A stretch of 64,000 nucleotides of DNA. Source: an uncultured Duncaniella sp. GTDB taxonomy: Bacteria > Bacteroidota > Bacteroidia > Bacteroidales > Muribaculaceae. Both the position numbers and the translations under genes were made by a program. Shown here piece by piece: positions 56,946-64,000 of this stretch (its first letter is position 1; each line of letters opens with the position of its first letter). The notes below the pieces were generated by a model, which saw only the letters and a program-made list of their open reading frames with translations, was not told the origin of the DNA and did not search any database. Where the stretch lies: contig CAJTJG010000006.1 in assembly GCA_910576785.1 (NCBI GenBank), forward strand, positions 80,636 to 144,635, given 5' to 3'.

Positions 56946-56995
56946 AACAAATAGATGATAAAGGTCTTTATGTCTCTATGTCTCAACAGGGATCA

Positions 56996-59155
56996 TCACT
57001 CGTCGCCCTGAGATTTCTCCGCATATTCCTTCAGGAGTTTTTCCTGAACGTCAGACGGAACAAGCTCATATGAGGCGAACCTCATGGTAAAGGCCGAGCG
57101 TCCACCGGTGATAGAGGACAAGGCTGTAGAGTAGGAGCCCATCTCCTTCAAGGGGACTTTGGCTATGATTTTTTCGAATCCATTGTCGCTTTCCATACCC
57201 ATGATGATGGCTCGACGACCCTGAAGGTCACTCATCACGTCGCCCATCACATCGCCGGGCACCATTACCTCGACATCATAGATAGGCTCGAGTACTTTGG
57301 GATTGGCATTGCGGAAGGCCTCGGAGAATGCATTGCGGCCGGCAAGGCGGAATGAGATCTCATTGGAGTCCACCGGATGCATCTTGCCGTCATAGATACA
57401 CACCCTCACATCGCGGGCATAGCTGCCGGTGAGAGGCCCCTGCTCCATGCGGTCCATAAGCCCCTTGACTATGGCGGGGATAAAGCGTGCGTCGATGGCA
57501 CCACCCACGATACAGTTGTGGACCACGAGCTTACCGCCCCACGACAGAGGTATCTCCTGTGTATCGCGCACACTCATCTTGAATTCCTGATTACCGAACT
57601 TGTATGTTTCGGGGACGGGTTTGCCCTCCTCGTAAGGTTCGATGATGAGGTGCACTTCGCCAAACTGACCGGCACCACCGCTCTGTTTCTTGTGGCGATA
57701 GTCGGCGCGGGCGGCCTTGGTGATAGTCTCGCGATAAGGTATGCGGGGTTCCTCAAAGAGGATAGGCAGTTTGTCGTTGTTCTCCACGCGCCATTTCAAT
57801 GTGCGCAGATGGAATTCACCCTGACCGGAGAGTATGACCTGCTTGAGCTCCTTGGACTGCTCGATGACCCACGTAGGATCCTCCTCGTGCATGCGTGTGA
57901 GAATACCCATGAGCTTCTCGGCATCGCTTTCTGTGACAGGGCGGATGGCACGGCGGTATTTAGGTTCAGGGAAACGGATGAAGTCGAATTGATAGTCGCA
58001 GTCCTTGGCGTCAAGAGTATTGCCTGTACGGACATCCTTGAGCTTCACGGTAGCGCCGATATCACCTGCACACAGCTCATCCACAGGAGTCTTGATGCTT
58101 CCGCAGACGCAATAGAGCTGAGCAATGCGCTCGCGCGTGCCACGCGTAACGTTCTCAAGATCGACACCGGGAGTAAGACGTCCGGACATCACCTTGAAAT
58201 AACTTACCTCGCCGATATGAGGCTCGACTGTGGTCTTGAAGAAATAGAGCGAGAGTGGCCCATTGCTGTCGGGTTTTACCTCTACACCCTCCGTGGTCAT
58301 AGGAGCAGGCATATCCTCTACGAAAGGAACAACGTTGCCAAGGAACTCCATCATGCGACGGACACCCATATCCTTGGCTGCACTGACACAGAATACCGGA
58401 TAGATCGAACGGTCGATAAGACCCTTGCGTATGCCTTCGCGCATCTCGTCCTCTGTAAGATGTCCCTCCTCGAAGAACTTGTCCATGAGGGTCTCGTCAT
58501 TCTCGGCAGCAGCCTCAACGAGAGCCTGGTGAAGCTCCTTCGCACGGTCCATCTCCTCGGCGGGGATGTCCTCGATGGTGGGGACTCCACCGTCGGGGCC
58601 CCACGAATACTTCTTCATGAGGAGAACATCGATCATGGCGTTAAAACCGGCGCCGCATGCAAGCGGATACTGGATGGCAACGATCTTATTGCCGAAGTGC
58701 TCGCGCATCTGCTCCATGACATTCTCATAGTCGGCTTTTTCGCCATCAAGCTGGTTGAGAGCGAATATGACAGGCTTGCGAAGTCCCTGGATTGTACGGA
58801 AAATATTCTGAGTGCCTACCTCGACACCATACTGCGAGTTGATGAGTATGACACCGGTGTCAGTGACATTAAGTGCTGTGATCGCGTTGCCCACAAAGTC
58901 ATCGGCGCCAGGGCAGTCAATCACGTTGAGCTTTTTGTTTAGGAACTCGGCATAGAAAACTGTCGAGAAGACCGAGTAGCCATACTCCTTCTCTACAGGA
59001 AAAGAGTCGGAAACTGTGTTTTTTCCTTCAATGGTGCCGCGGCGTTTTATCACTCCACACTCGTAGAGCATCGCTTCTGCGAGTGTGGTTTTACCAGAGC
59101 CCTTGCTACCGAGCAGGGCGATGTTTTTGATTTCGTTGGTTTTGTAGACCTTCAT
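56996..59155 (-). CDS. EF-G paralogue (EF-G2 type) lacking the catalytic histidine
   Basis: The 719-residue protein has the EF-G domain order. Its P-loop GSKGSGKTTL (16-25) is intact. Switch I lacks the RGITI motif. G3 reads DCPGADDF (80-87), with Ala84 in place of the catalytic histidine of DTPGH. G4 reads NQLD instead of NKxD. Domain IV (KKQSGGAGQFGEVHL, then GKLVVHNCIVGGAID) and domain V (EPIYDVEVMVPGDVMGDVMSDLQGRR) are well kept. I recall a Bacteroides thetaiotaomicron EF-G2 that translocates without GTP hydrolysis, and this fits. It is alone on its strand, with a terminator. Confidence 0.9.
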   Translation of the reverse strand: MKVYKTNEIKNIALLGSKGSGKTTLAEAMLYECGVIKRRGTIEGKNTVSDSFPVEKEYGYSVFSTVFYAEFLNKKLNVIDCPGADDFVGNAITALNVTDTGVILINSQYGVEVGTQNIFRTIQGLRKPVIFALNQLDGEKADYENVMEQMREHFGNKIVAIQYPLACGAGFNAMIDVLLMKKYSWGPDGGVPTIEDIPAEEMDRAKELHQALVEAAAENDETLMDKFFEEGHLTEDEMREGIRKGLIDRSIYPVFCVSAAKDMGVRRMMEFLGNVVPFVEDMPAPMTTEGVEVKPDSNGPLSLYFFKTTVEPHIGEVSYFKVMSGRLTPGVDLENVTRGTRERIAQLYCVCGSIKTPVDELCAGDIGATVKLKDVRTGNTLDAKDCDYQFDFIRFPEPKYRRAIRPVTESDAEKLMGILTRMHEEDPTWVIEQSKELKQVILSGQGEFHLRTLKWRVENNDKLPILFEEPRIPYRETITKAARADYRHKKQSGGAGQFGEVHLIIEPYEEGKPVPETYKFGNQEFKMSVRDTQEIPLSWGGKLVVHNCIVGGAIDARFIPAIVKGLMDRMEQGPLTGSYARDVRVCIYDGKMHPVDSNEISFRLAGRNAFSEAFRNANPKVLEPIYDVEVMVPGDVMGDVMSDLQGRRAIIMGMESDNGFEKIIAKVPLKEMGSYSTALSSITGGRSAFTMRFASYELVPSDVQEKLLKEYAEKSQGDE

Positions 59156-59371
59156 GGGTAATATGTGGTATTAATTACGGCTTTTCACACTTATATATAA
59201 TCAATGTGAATATTGCCGCGGGATTAAAAGTAAGAAGACATTCCCAGCCTCTGCGTGAGAAATGCGACCGCAAAATAGTGATAATTTCACTAAATACAAC
59301 GCGGAAAACATGTGTTTAAAAACATAAAATTGATTTTGACGCGCTTTTATGAAAATAATGGCACGCGCCTG

Positions 59372-59402
59372 TTGTTTTTATTGACACTAATTCATAAATT
59401 TG
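59372..59402 (+). promoter_or_regulatory. Promoter of the ketoisomerase-mnmE gene run
   Basis: TTG (59372-59374), 20 bases and TAAATTTG (59395-59402). The ATG lies 28 bases beyond. Confidence 0.6.
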
Positions 59403-59430
59403 CATACAATGATAATTATGCCTTGACGAC

Positions 59431-59853
59431 ATGGACTGGAACAAACCCGCAATCATATCCTTGCCCCGCATCTATGACCCGCGCGGCAATCTCACATTTG
59501 TACAGGATGGCGACCAGGTGCCATTTCATATAGCGCGATGCTATTGGACATACGATGTGCCGGCCGGCGAATCACGCGGAGGACATTCCCACCATAAAGC
59601 GGAAGAACTGGTGATAGCCACCGGCGGAAGCTTCAATGTCAATCTTTTCGACGGAGAGACATGGTTCACATATACCCTCAACCGACCATTCGAGGGCCTC
59701 TACATACCGCCGGGATATTGGCGCACACTTGACAACTTCTCATCGGGAAGTGTGTGTATGGTGCTGACATCAATACCATACTCCGAGGAAGACTATGTGA
59801 GGGATTACGATGAGTTCAAGCGTCTGTGCAAGCTTAACAATATGAATAAATGA
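59431..59853 (+). CDS. dTDP-4-keto-6-deoxyglucose 3,4-ketoisomerase-like cupin (FdtA/QdtA family)
   Basis: The 140 residues form a single cupin: IISLPRIYDPRGNLTFVQDG at the start, PAGESRGGHSHHKAEELVIATGGSF with the cupin histidines, and GLYIPPGYWRTLDNFSSGSV. That set matches FdtA/QdtA isomerases that act before the aminotransferase in dTDP-3-amino-sugar synthesis. The next gene is such an aminotransferase, starting in the stop codon (ATGA). The acyltransferase and rml genes of the pathway are absent from the window. Confidence 0.85.
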   Translation: MDWNKPAIISLPRIYDPRGNLTFVQDGDQVPFHIARCYWTYDVPAGESRGGHSHHKAEELVIATGGSFNVNLFDGETWFTYTLNRPFEGLYIPPGYWRTLDNFSSGSVCMVLTSIPYSEEDYVRDYDEFKRLCKLNNMNK

Positions 59854-60983
59854 AATATCCGTTTCTAAATCTTGCCGCGGTAAACGAGCCTTACCTGCCT
59901 GCGCTCAAGGAGGCCGCGGCCAAAGTCATAGAAAGCGGGCGATATATCGGGGGGCCGGAGATTGAGAAATTCGAGCAGCAGATGTCCGACATGACCGGAG
60001 CAGCATACACCATCGGTGTCAGCAACGGTCTTGATGCACTCCGGCTCATCCTCCATGGATACATCAAACTCGGCGTAATGAAACAGGGTGACGAGGTATT
60101 GGTACCGGCAAATACATATATAGCCACAATACTTGCAATCACCGACGCCGGACTGACACCAGTGCTCGTTGATGCAGACATCAATACGATGAATATCGAC
60201 ACATCGCGTCTCGAGGCCGTCGTGACACCACGCACACGGGCTATCATGACTGTGCATCTCTATGGACGTGTGGCTTGGGATGGCATTCTTGTGGAGACTG
60301 CCAGACGACATGGGCTGAAGGTGATCGAGGACTGCGCACAATCCATCGGCGCACTGTCGCCAACCCGAGGTCTGTACGGCAATACAGCCATCGGCGCTCT
60401 TGGCGATGCAGGCGCCTTCAGTTTCTATCCCACCAAGAACACCGGAGCTCTCGGTGATGCCGGAGCAGTCACCACTCACGATCCAGAATTAGCCAGCGCC
60501 GTACGCGCACTCGCCAACTATGGCACAGACCGCAGGTATCATAATATATATTGTGGCTATAACTGCCGTCTCGATCCGATCCAGGCTGCCATGCTGAATG
60601 TGAAACTTCCATACACACGGCAAGAAAATGCCGACCGGTTTGAAAGAGCTCTCGCCTATAACCGTACAATACGCCATCCGCTCGTAAAGACGCCTTTGCT
60701 ATCGGCTTCAGTGACCGACAACGTGTGGCACCAATACATCATACGCGTAACCGATGGGCATAGGGACATCATGAGAGAACGTCTCACCGAGCTGGGAGTG
60801 GGAACGGATATCCATTACGCTACCCCACCCCACAAGCAACCGTGCTATGCTGATCTGCCTCACGGACCCCTGCCTGTCACCGAACTATTGGCAGACGAAA
60901 TAATTTCACTGCCGATCTCTACCGGAACATCTGTCAAAGACGCCGCCGAGATCGGAGAAATCATCAACAATATCGTACTGTGA
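59850..60983 (+). CDS. DegT/DnrJ/EryC1-family sugar aminotransferase (FdtB-like)
   Basis: The PLP enzyme would aminate the 3-keto sugar made by the preceding isomerase. The 377 residues show GGPEIEKFEQQ, GVSNGLDALRLIL, EDCAQSIGA and the PLP-lysine region FSFYPTKN. That is followed by GALGDAGAV, and the same GALGDAGA string occurs just before it. GYNCRLDPIQAAML and the C-terminal HYATPPHKQPCY also match. The start overlaps the ketoisomerase stop and the end overlaps the endonuclease start. Confidence 0.9.
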   Translation: MKYPFLNLAAVNEPYLPALKEAAAKVIESGRYIGGPEIEKFEQQMSDMTGAAYTIGVSNGLDALRLILHGYIKLGVMKQGDEVLVPANTYIATILAITDAGLTPVLVDADINTMNIDTSRLEAVVTPRTRAIMTVHLYGRVAWDGILVETARRHGLKVIEDCAQSIGALSPTRGLYGNTAIGALGDAGAFSFYPTKNTGALGDAGAVTTHDPELASAVRALANYGTDRRYHNIYCGYNCRLDPIQAAMLNVKLPYTRQENADRFERALAYNRTIRHPLVKTPLLSASVTDNVWHQYIIRVTDGHRDIMRERLTELGVGTDIHYATPPHKQPCYADLPHGPLPVTELLADEIISLPISTGTSVKDAAEIGEIINNIVL

Positions 60984-61822
60984 AAAGAAAAAAAAGAATA
61001 CCGCTGACCACGGTCATAGTACTTCTTGTGATATTGTGCGTGAAACTCGGACAGGATCTCGGAAGTAAAGAACTCGATACGACATCGCCCAACACTGTCG
61101 CCACACACAGCGATTACGGAAATCTGCTTGATGTAGTCACAGCCTCCGGTGAGAAGGAACAAACAATACACTACAAGGGTATGGATATATCGTTCAACCC
61201 TGAGAAACATATCCCCAATTGGGTAGCCTGGGAATTGACGGCTGATGAAACACAGGGCGACATAAAGCGCACGAACAAGTTTGCCTCAGATCCAAATGTA
61301 GCCGGATGCGGCGAGACTTGGGACTATGCCTACTCAGGGTATGACCGCGGACACATGGCTCCGGCCGGAGACATGAAATGGGATCGCGAGGCTATGGATG
61401 AGACATTCCTCCTGACCAATATATGCCCACAATCAAAGGCGCTCAACACCGGAAGCTGGCGCACACTTGAAGAAAAATGCCGCCAGTGGGCCAGAAGAGA
61501 CAGCATCCTGTACATAGTGTGCGGCCCTGTGCCCAGCGACAAGCCGATAGAATATATCGGAGAAACCCGCATATGGGTGCCTCAGGCATACTATAAAGTT
61601 ATCCTTTCCCCCTACTCCACTCCGGCACGTGGCATAGGGTTCATCATGCCAAACCGCAAATTCTCCGGAGGTATGCAGGTATGTGCGGTAAGCATCGATT
61701 CAGTCGAAAGCCTTACAGGGCATGACTTTTTTCATACGCTGCCCGACTCACTTGAGAACATACTTGAGAAACAATGTAATTTTCCCCAGTGGAGCAATCT
61801 TAAAAATGACCGGAAAAAGTGA
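60980..61822 (+). CDS. Membrane-anchored DNA/RNA non-specific endonuclease
   Basis: The start is GTG, overlapping the aminotransferase stop as GTGA. The 280 residues have a basic N-terminus and one membrane segment (about 8-24) that could be an uncleaved signal, so the enzyme probably acts in the periplasm. The His-Me-finger motif DRGHMAPAGD (about 120-129) and a later NICPQ metal-site asparagine are intact. Such enzymes degrade nucleic acid for nutrition or competition. Linkage to mnmE and amino-sugar genes has no obvious functional reason. Confidence 0.88.
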   Translation: MKRKKRIPLTTVIVLLVILCVKLGQDLGSKELDTTSPNTVATHSDYGNLLDVVTASGEKEQTIHYKGMDISFNPEKHIPNWVAWELTADETQGDIKRTNKFASDPNVAGCGETWDYAYSGYDRGHMAPAGDMKWDREAMDETFLLTNICPQSKALNTGSWRTLEEKCRQWARRDSILYIVCGPVPSDKPIEYIGETRIWVPQAYYKVILSPYSTPARGIGFIMPNRKFSGGMQVCAVSIDSVESLTGHDFFHTLPDSLENILEKQCNFPQWSNLKNDRKK

Positions 61823-63207
61823 TCTACGATAGAAACGATACAATATGCGCCATATCAACCCCTCCGGGCACAGGCGGCATAGCTGTGATAAGAGTCAGCG
61901 GTAAGCATGCGCTGGATGCAGTTGGGAAGATATGGCATGGAGCTATACTGACCGATGTAAAAAGTCATACAGCCCATCTGGGAGAGATTGTTGACCCCGA
62001 TTCCACAAAGGCCAACGAACCTCTTGACCAATGCGTGGCGACAGTATTCAAAGGTCCGCACTCTTTTACCGGCGAAGACACAGTGGAAATAAGTGTGCAC
62101 GGCTCCAAATGGGTGCAGCGCGAACTCATAAGCCTGTTATGCCACAATGGCTGCCGATTGGCACAACCGGGAGAATTCAGTCAGAGAGCCGTGATAAACG
62201 GGCGCATGGATCTTGCCCAAGCAGAAGGGACCGCTGATCTGATCGCAGCATCGTCAAGAGCATCCCACCGAATAGCCATCTCTCAGATGAAAGGCAATCT
62301 CACAGACAGGATAGCCAGACTGCGGGATGCACTTGTTGATCTCTCTGCTCTGATGGAACTCGAACTTGACTTTTCAGAAGAAGATGTGACATTTGCAGAC
62401 AGGAAGAAACTGCTGATACTTGCAAATGAAGTCTCCAACGAAATATCATCCCTCCATAAAACATTTTCCACTGGAAATGCCATAAAGAATGGAATCCCTG
62501 TGGCGATTGTTGGGCCTACGAACGCCGGTAAATCATCTCTACTGAACGCTATCGTAGACTACGACCGCGCTATTGTCAGCGATATACATGGCACAACCCG
62601 TGATACCATCGAAGAGACCGCCGAGCTTGGGGACTATACCTTCCGCTTCATCGACACTGCCGGTATAAGAGATACATCTGATCCTATCGAGCAGATAGGT
62701 ATTGAACGGTCAAGAAATGCAGCCGAAAAAGCACATATAGTGATCTCTGTAATAGATGCAAGTCAGCCAATGAATGTCATCCCCGAAACCACAGTCGGTC
62801 ACACAGTCATAGTTCTCAATAAAACAGATCTTCTTAAAAAGAAGGAGATCATATCCAAGAGTAGAAAAATATCAGCATCCCTGCCGGAAACCACACCTAT
62901 CATTCCCCTGTCAACAAAGGAAAGGACAGGCATGGATACCCTACTCCACACCCTGCAAGCCATAATGGATAAAGAGATGGCTCCGGAAGGCGATATCATA
63001 ATTACAAACCAACGCCAGGCTCAAGCTCTCGGGGAAGCACTTGATTCAATCCAGACACTCATATCCGGACTCCAATCCACCCTCCCTACAGATCTGCTCG
63101 TAGAACATCTCCGTGAAACCATCCACCACCTTTCCACCCTCACCGGCACAATCCCCTCCCAGGAAATCCTGAACACAATTTTCTCACGCTTCTGCATCGG
63201 TAAATGA
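61819..63207 (+). CDS. mnmE: tRNA modification GTPase MnmE
   Basis: With MnmG, this enzyme makes 5-carboxymethylaminomethyl-uridine at tRNA wobble positions. The start is GTG (MIYDRNDTICAISTPPGTGG), overlapping the endonuclease stop. The 462 residues hold the folate-binding domain (1-120), a helical domain, the inserted G domain (GPTNAGKSSLLNA about 233, DTAGIRDT about 279, NKTD about 335) and the C-terminal FCIGK with the conserved cysteine. Length is normal. A mobile element edge begins just past the stop. Confidence 0.96.
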   Translation: MIYDRNDTICAISTPPGTGGIAVIRVSGKHALDAVGKIWHGAILTDVKSHTAHLGEIVDPDSTKANEPLDQCVATVFKGPHSFTGEDTVEISVHGSKWVQRELISLLCHNGCRLAQPGEFSQRAVINGRMDLAQAEGTADLIAASSRASHRIAISQMKGNLTDRIARLRDALVDLSALMELELDFSEEDVTFADRKKLLILANEVSNEISSLHKTFSTGNAIKNGIPVAIVGPTNAGKSSLLNAIVDYDRAIVSDIHGTTRDTIEETAELGDYTFRFIDTAGIRDTSDPIEQIGIERSRNAAEKAHIVISVIDASQPMNVIPETTVGHTVIVLNKTDLLKKKEIISKSRKISASLPETTPIIPLSTKERTGMDTLLHTLQAIMDKEMAPEGDIIITNQRQAQALGEALDSIQTLISGLQSTLPTDLLVEHLRETIHHLSTLTGTIPSQEILNTIFSRFCIGK

Positions 63208-63216
63208 CAGAATAGT

Positions 63217-63246
63217 CACAAACCATCACAAATCATCACAAACCAT
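63217..63246 (+). repeat. Three tandem 10-bp repeats
   Basis: CACAAACCAT, CACAAATCAT, CACAAACCAT follow directly on each other, 10 bases after the mnmE stop. Helical-turn spacing suggests protein binding on one DNA face. Confidence 0.8.
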
Positions 63247-63250
63247 TAGT

Positions 63251-63280
63251 AAAGCGTCTCTTACGAGGCGCTTTTCTTTT
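63251..63280 (+). terminator. Terminator of mnmE run
   Basis: AAAGCGTCTC pairs with GAGGCGCTTT (one wobble) with the loop TTAC, followed by TTCTTTT. Confidence 0.75.
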
Positions 63281-63392
63281 GCCCGTACTGCTCGTTTCTA
63301 ACGGTTTCTGACTGCTTTTTGGCTTGTATTTGTATCCTGATTGTATCTCGTCCACAGTCAGGAAAAATCGCCGGTTAAGGTGGTGGACAATC

Positions 63393-63428
63393 TTTACGCC
63401 ATTTTACGCCACTTTACGGGATTTTACA
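63393..63428 (+). repeat. Four TTTAC repeats at exact 10-bp period
   Basis: TTTACG starts at 63393, 63403 and 63413, and TTTACA at 63423. They lie 30 bases before the excisionase-like gene. Together with the repeats at 63217 they resemble arm-type recombinase sites. Confidence 0.7.
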
Positions 63429-63457
63429 GTTTTCTGGCGTAATAAAGCGAAATAAAC

Positions 63458-63643
63458 ATGAGCAGTACAATCAACATCAAAAAAATCTGCAAGTTTTGTG
63501 GGCAAGAATTTATCGCCCATAAAACAACTACGACGTGCTGTTCTCACCGTTGTTCAAGTCTCCTTTATAAGAAGATTAAAAGAGATGCAAAGGTGAATGG
63601 AAAACCCAAGCGCGGATGCCCCCTGCGGCCAAAGTTTGTTTGA
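63458..63643 (+). pseudogene. Truncated excisionase-like zinc-finger/HTH gene
   Basis: The frame of 61 codons keeps the N-terminus of a protein common on Bacteroidetes mobile elements: ICKFCGQEF, then TTTTCCSHRCSSLLYKK, a four-cysteine zinc-ribbon-like unit. In complete relatives, as I recall, a MerR/excisionase-type helix-turn-helix follows. Here the frame leaves the family after about residue 48 and stops where the insertion-sequence end begins, so the gene is interrupted. Confidence 0.65.
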
Positions 63644-64000
63644 CCCCTAAAAATTTTTCAGTTGACCCCTTGAGAAGTTTTGGCCGACGGGGTCATTTTT
63701 ATTTTGGTTTACTTACGTTTTGCAGCCTTTATTTTACGCACACTCTCACCGGTCAGTTCGATACGGTGAGCCGTGTGGACTATCCGGTCGAGTATGGCAT
63801 CTGCCACAGTTGGGTCTCCGATAGCCTCATACCAGTCTGCAACCGGTAGTTGGGAGGTTATGATTATAGACTTGCGTCCATGGCGGTCCTCGATGATTTC
63901 CATCAGATGCGCCCGCTCCTTTGCGTCAAGAGGGACCAGGAACAGATCATCGAGTATGAGCAACTGGGTTTTCTCCAGTTTTTTGAGCTCGGTGTCAATG
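63641..64000 (-). mobile_element. IS21-type insertion sequence, partial (istB end)
   Basis: The element enters from the right edge of the window. Its end carries TGACCCC at 63641-63647 and 63663-63669 and the inverted form GGGGTCA at 63689-63695, multiple terminal repeats as usual for IS21 relatives. The istB gene reads leftward toward this end. The transposase gene istA and the other end lie beyond the window. The exact boundary and target duplication cannot be fixed here. Confidence 0.7.
63709..64000 (-). CDS. istB: IstB-like ATPase, IS21 helper of transposition (partial)
   Basis: The frame is open to the right edge, so the start lies outside; about 97 C-terminal residues are visible. They include the Walker B motif LLILDDL, ERAHLMEIIEDRHGRKSIIITSQLP, and VADAILDRIVHTAHRIEL, the usual IstB C-terminus ending in a basic tail. 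IstB is a DnaC-like AAA+ protein that selects target DNA for IstA. Confidence 0.9.
   Translation of the reverse strand, partial: IDTELKKLEKTQLLILDDLFLVPLDAKERAHLMEIIEDRHGRKSIIITSQLPVADWYEAIGDPTVADAILDRIVHTAHRIELTGESVRKIKAAKRK

Noticed and set aside
57377..58942. A 521-codon open frame antisense to the EF-G-like gene
   Set aside because: It is a shadow of the third-position bias in the real gene; its composition (His, Asp, Leu rich) is typical of antisense artefacts.
63217..63428. The short repeats as a CRISPR array
   Set aside because: Repeat units are only 10 bases and contiguous, with no spacers and no cas genes.

Overview
The window is a stretch of chromosome from a member of the order Bacteroidales, most probably the family Muribaculaceae or a close relative (inference). 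The evidence is threefold. Many genes are preceded by the Bacteroidetes-type promoter (TTG or TTTG, 19-20 bases, TAnnTTTG) instead of -35/-10 boxes. Start codons lack Shine-Dalgarno sequences. The gene families are typical of the order: DUF5606, DUF1599, DUF5683, DUF5036-like, a BT_3928-like DoxX protein, a class III fructose-bisphosphatase, a second EF-G, and secreted proteins whose signal peptides end in A|Q. Base composition is moderate (about half G+C by eye), with a more AT-rich patch at 51.6-52.9 kb. No rRNA, CRISPR array or prophage was seen. Two tRNA genes were found (Pro-CGG, Arg-TCT).

Layout. 0-8.4 kb: the end of a PHP histidinol phosphatase, then an ammonia-assimilation block (Amt transporter, gltB, gltD). 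8.5-11.2 kb: a tiny strongly promoted lipoprotein, a porin, tRNA-Pro and an unknown protein. 11.1-14.3 kb (minus strand): DUF5606, hemerythrin and LuxR genes in one operon, plus a MATE exporter. 14.4-24.9 kb: rplU-rpmA, fbp, an enlarged nusB, yajC, ybbR, coaE, a LysM/binding-protein fusion, a PorT-like barrel and nhaA. 25-30.8 kb (minus strand): a DUF1599/DoxX pair and a TPR-gyrA pair.

30.9-38.9 kb is a uronate-utilisation locus: a secreted esterase, kduD, an orphan GatC-like PTS IIC permease, a kduI carrying a signal peptide, an Nfn/Sfn-like flavin-Fe-S pair, and kdgK. Read as a pathway, isomerisation would occur in the periplasm, followed by transport, reduction by KduD and phosphorylation by KdgK. 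This is the most novel arrangement in the window.

39-43.6 kb is accessory: a lipoprotein, a truncated-looking gene beside three tandem GC-rich hairpins, and a divergent HxlR-controlled redox/electrophile module with a visible operator, then HAD and AlaX-like genes. 43.9-51.6 kb: tRNA-Arg, parA-parB, DUF5683, an MltD-like transglycosylase, a SpoU methyltransferase and a large CotH/lamin-tail surface protein. 51.6-59.2 kb: a glycosyltransferase in the AT-rich patch, uvrB (nearly leaderless), a YgiQ radical-SAM protein and an EF-G paralogue lacking the catalytic histidine. 59.4-63.2 kb: a tightly overlapping run of a dTDP-sugar ketoisomerase, an aminotransferase, an endonuclease and mnmE.

From 63.2 kb to the end is the edge of a mobile element: two sets of 10-bp-period repeats, a truncated excisionase-like zinc-finger/HTH gene, and the end of an IS21-type insertion with a partial istB.
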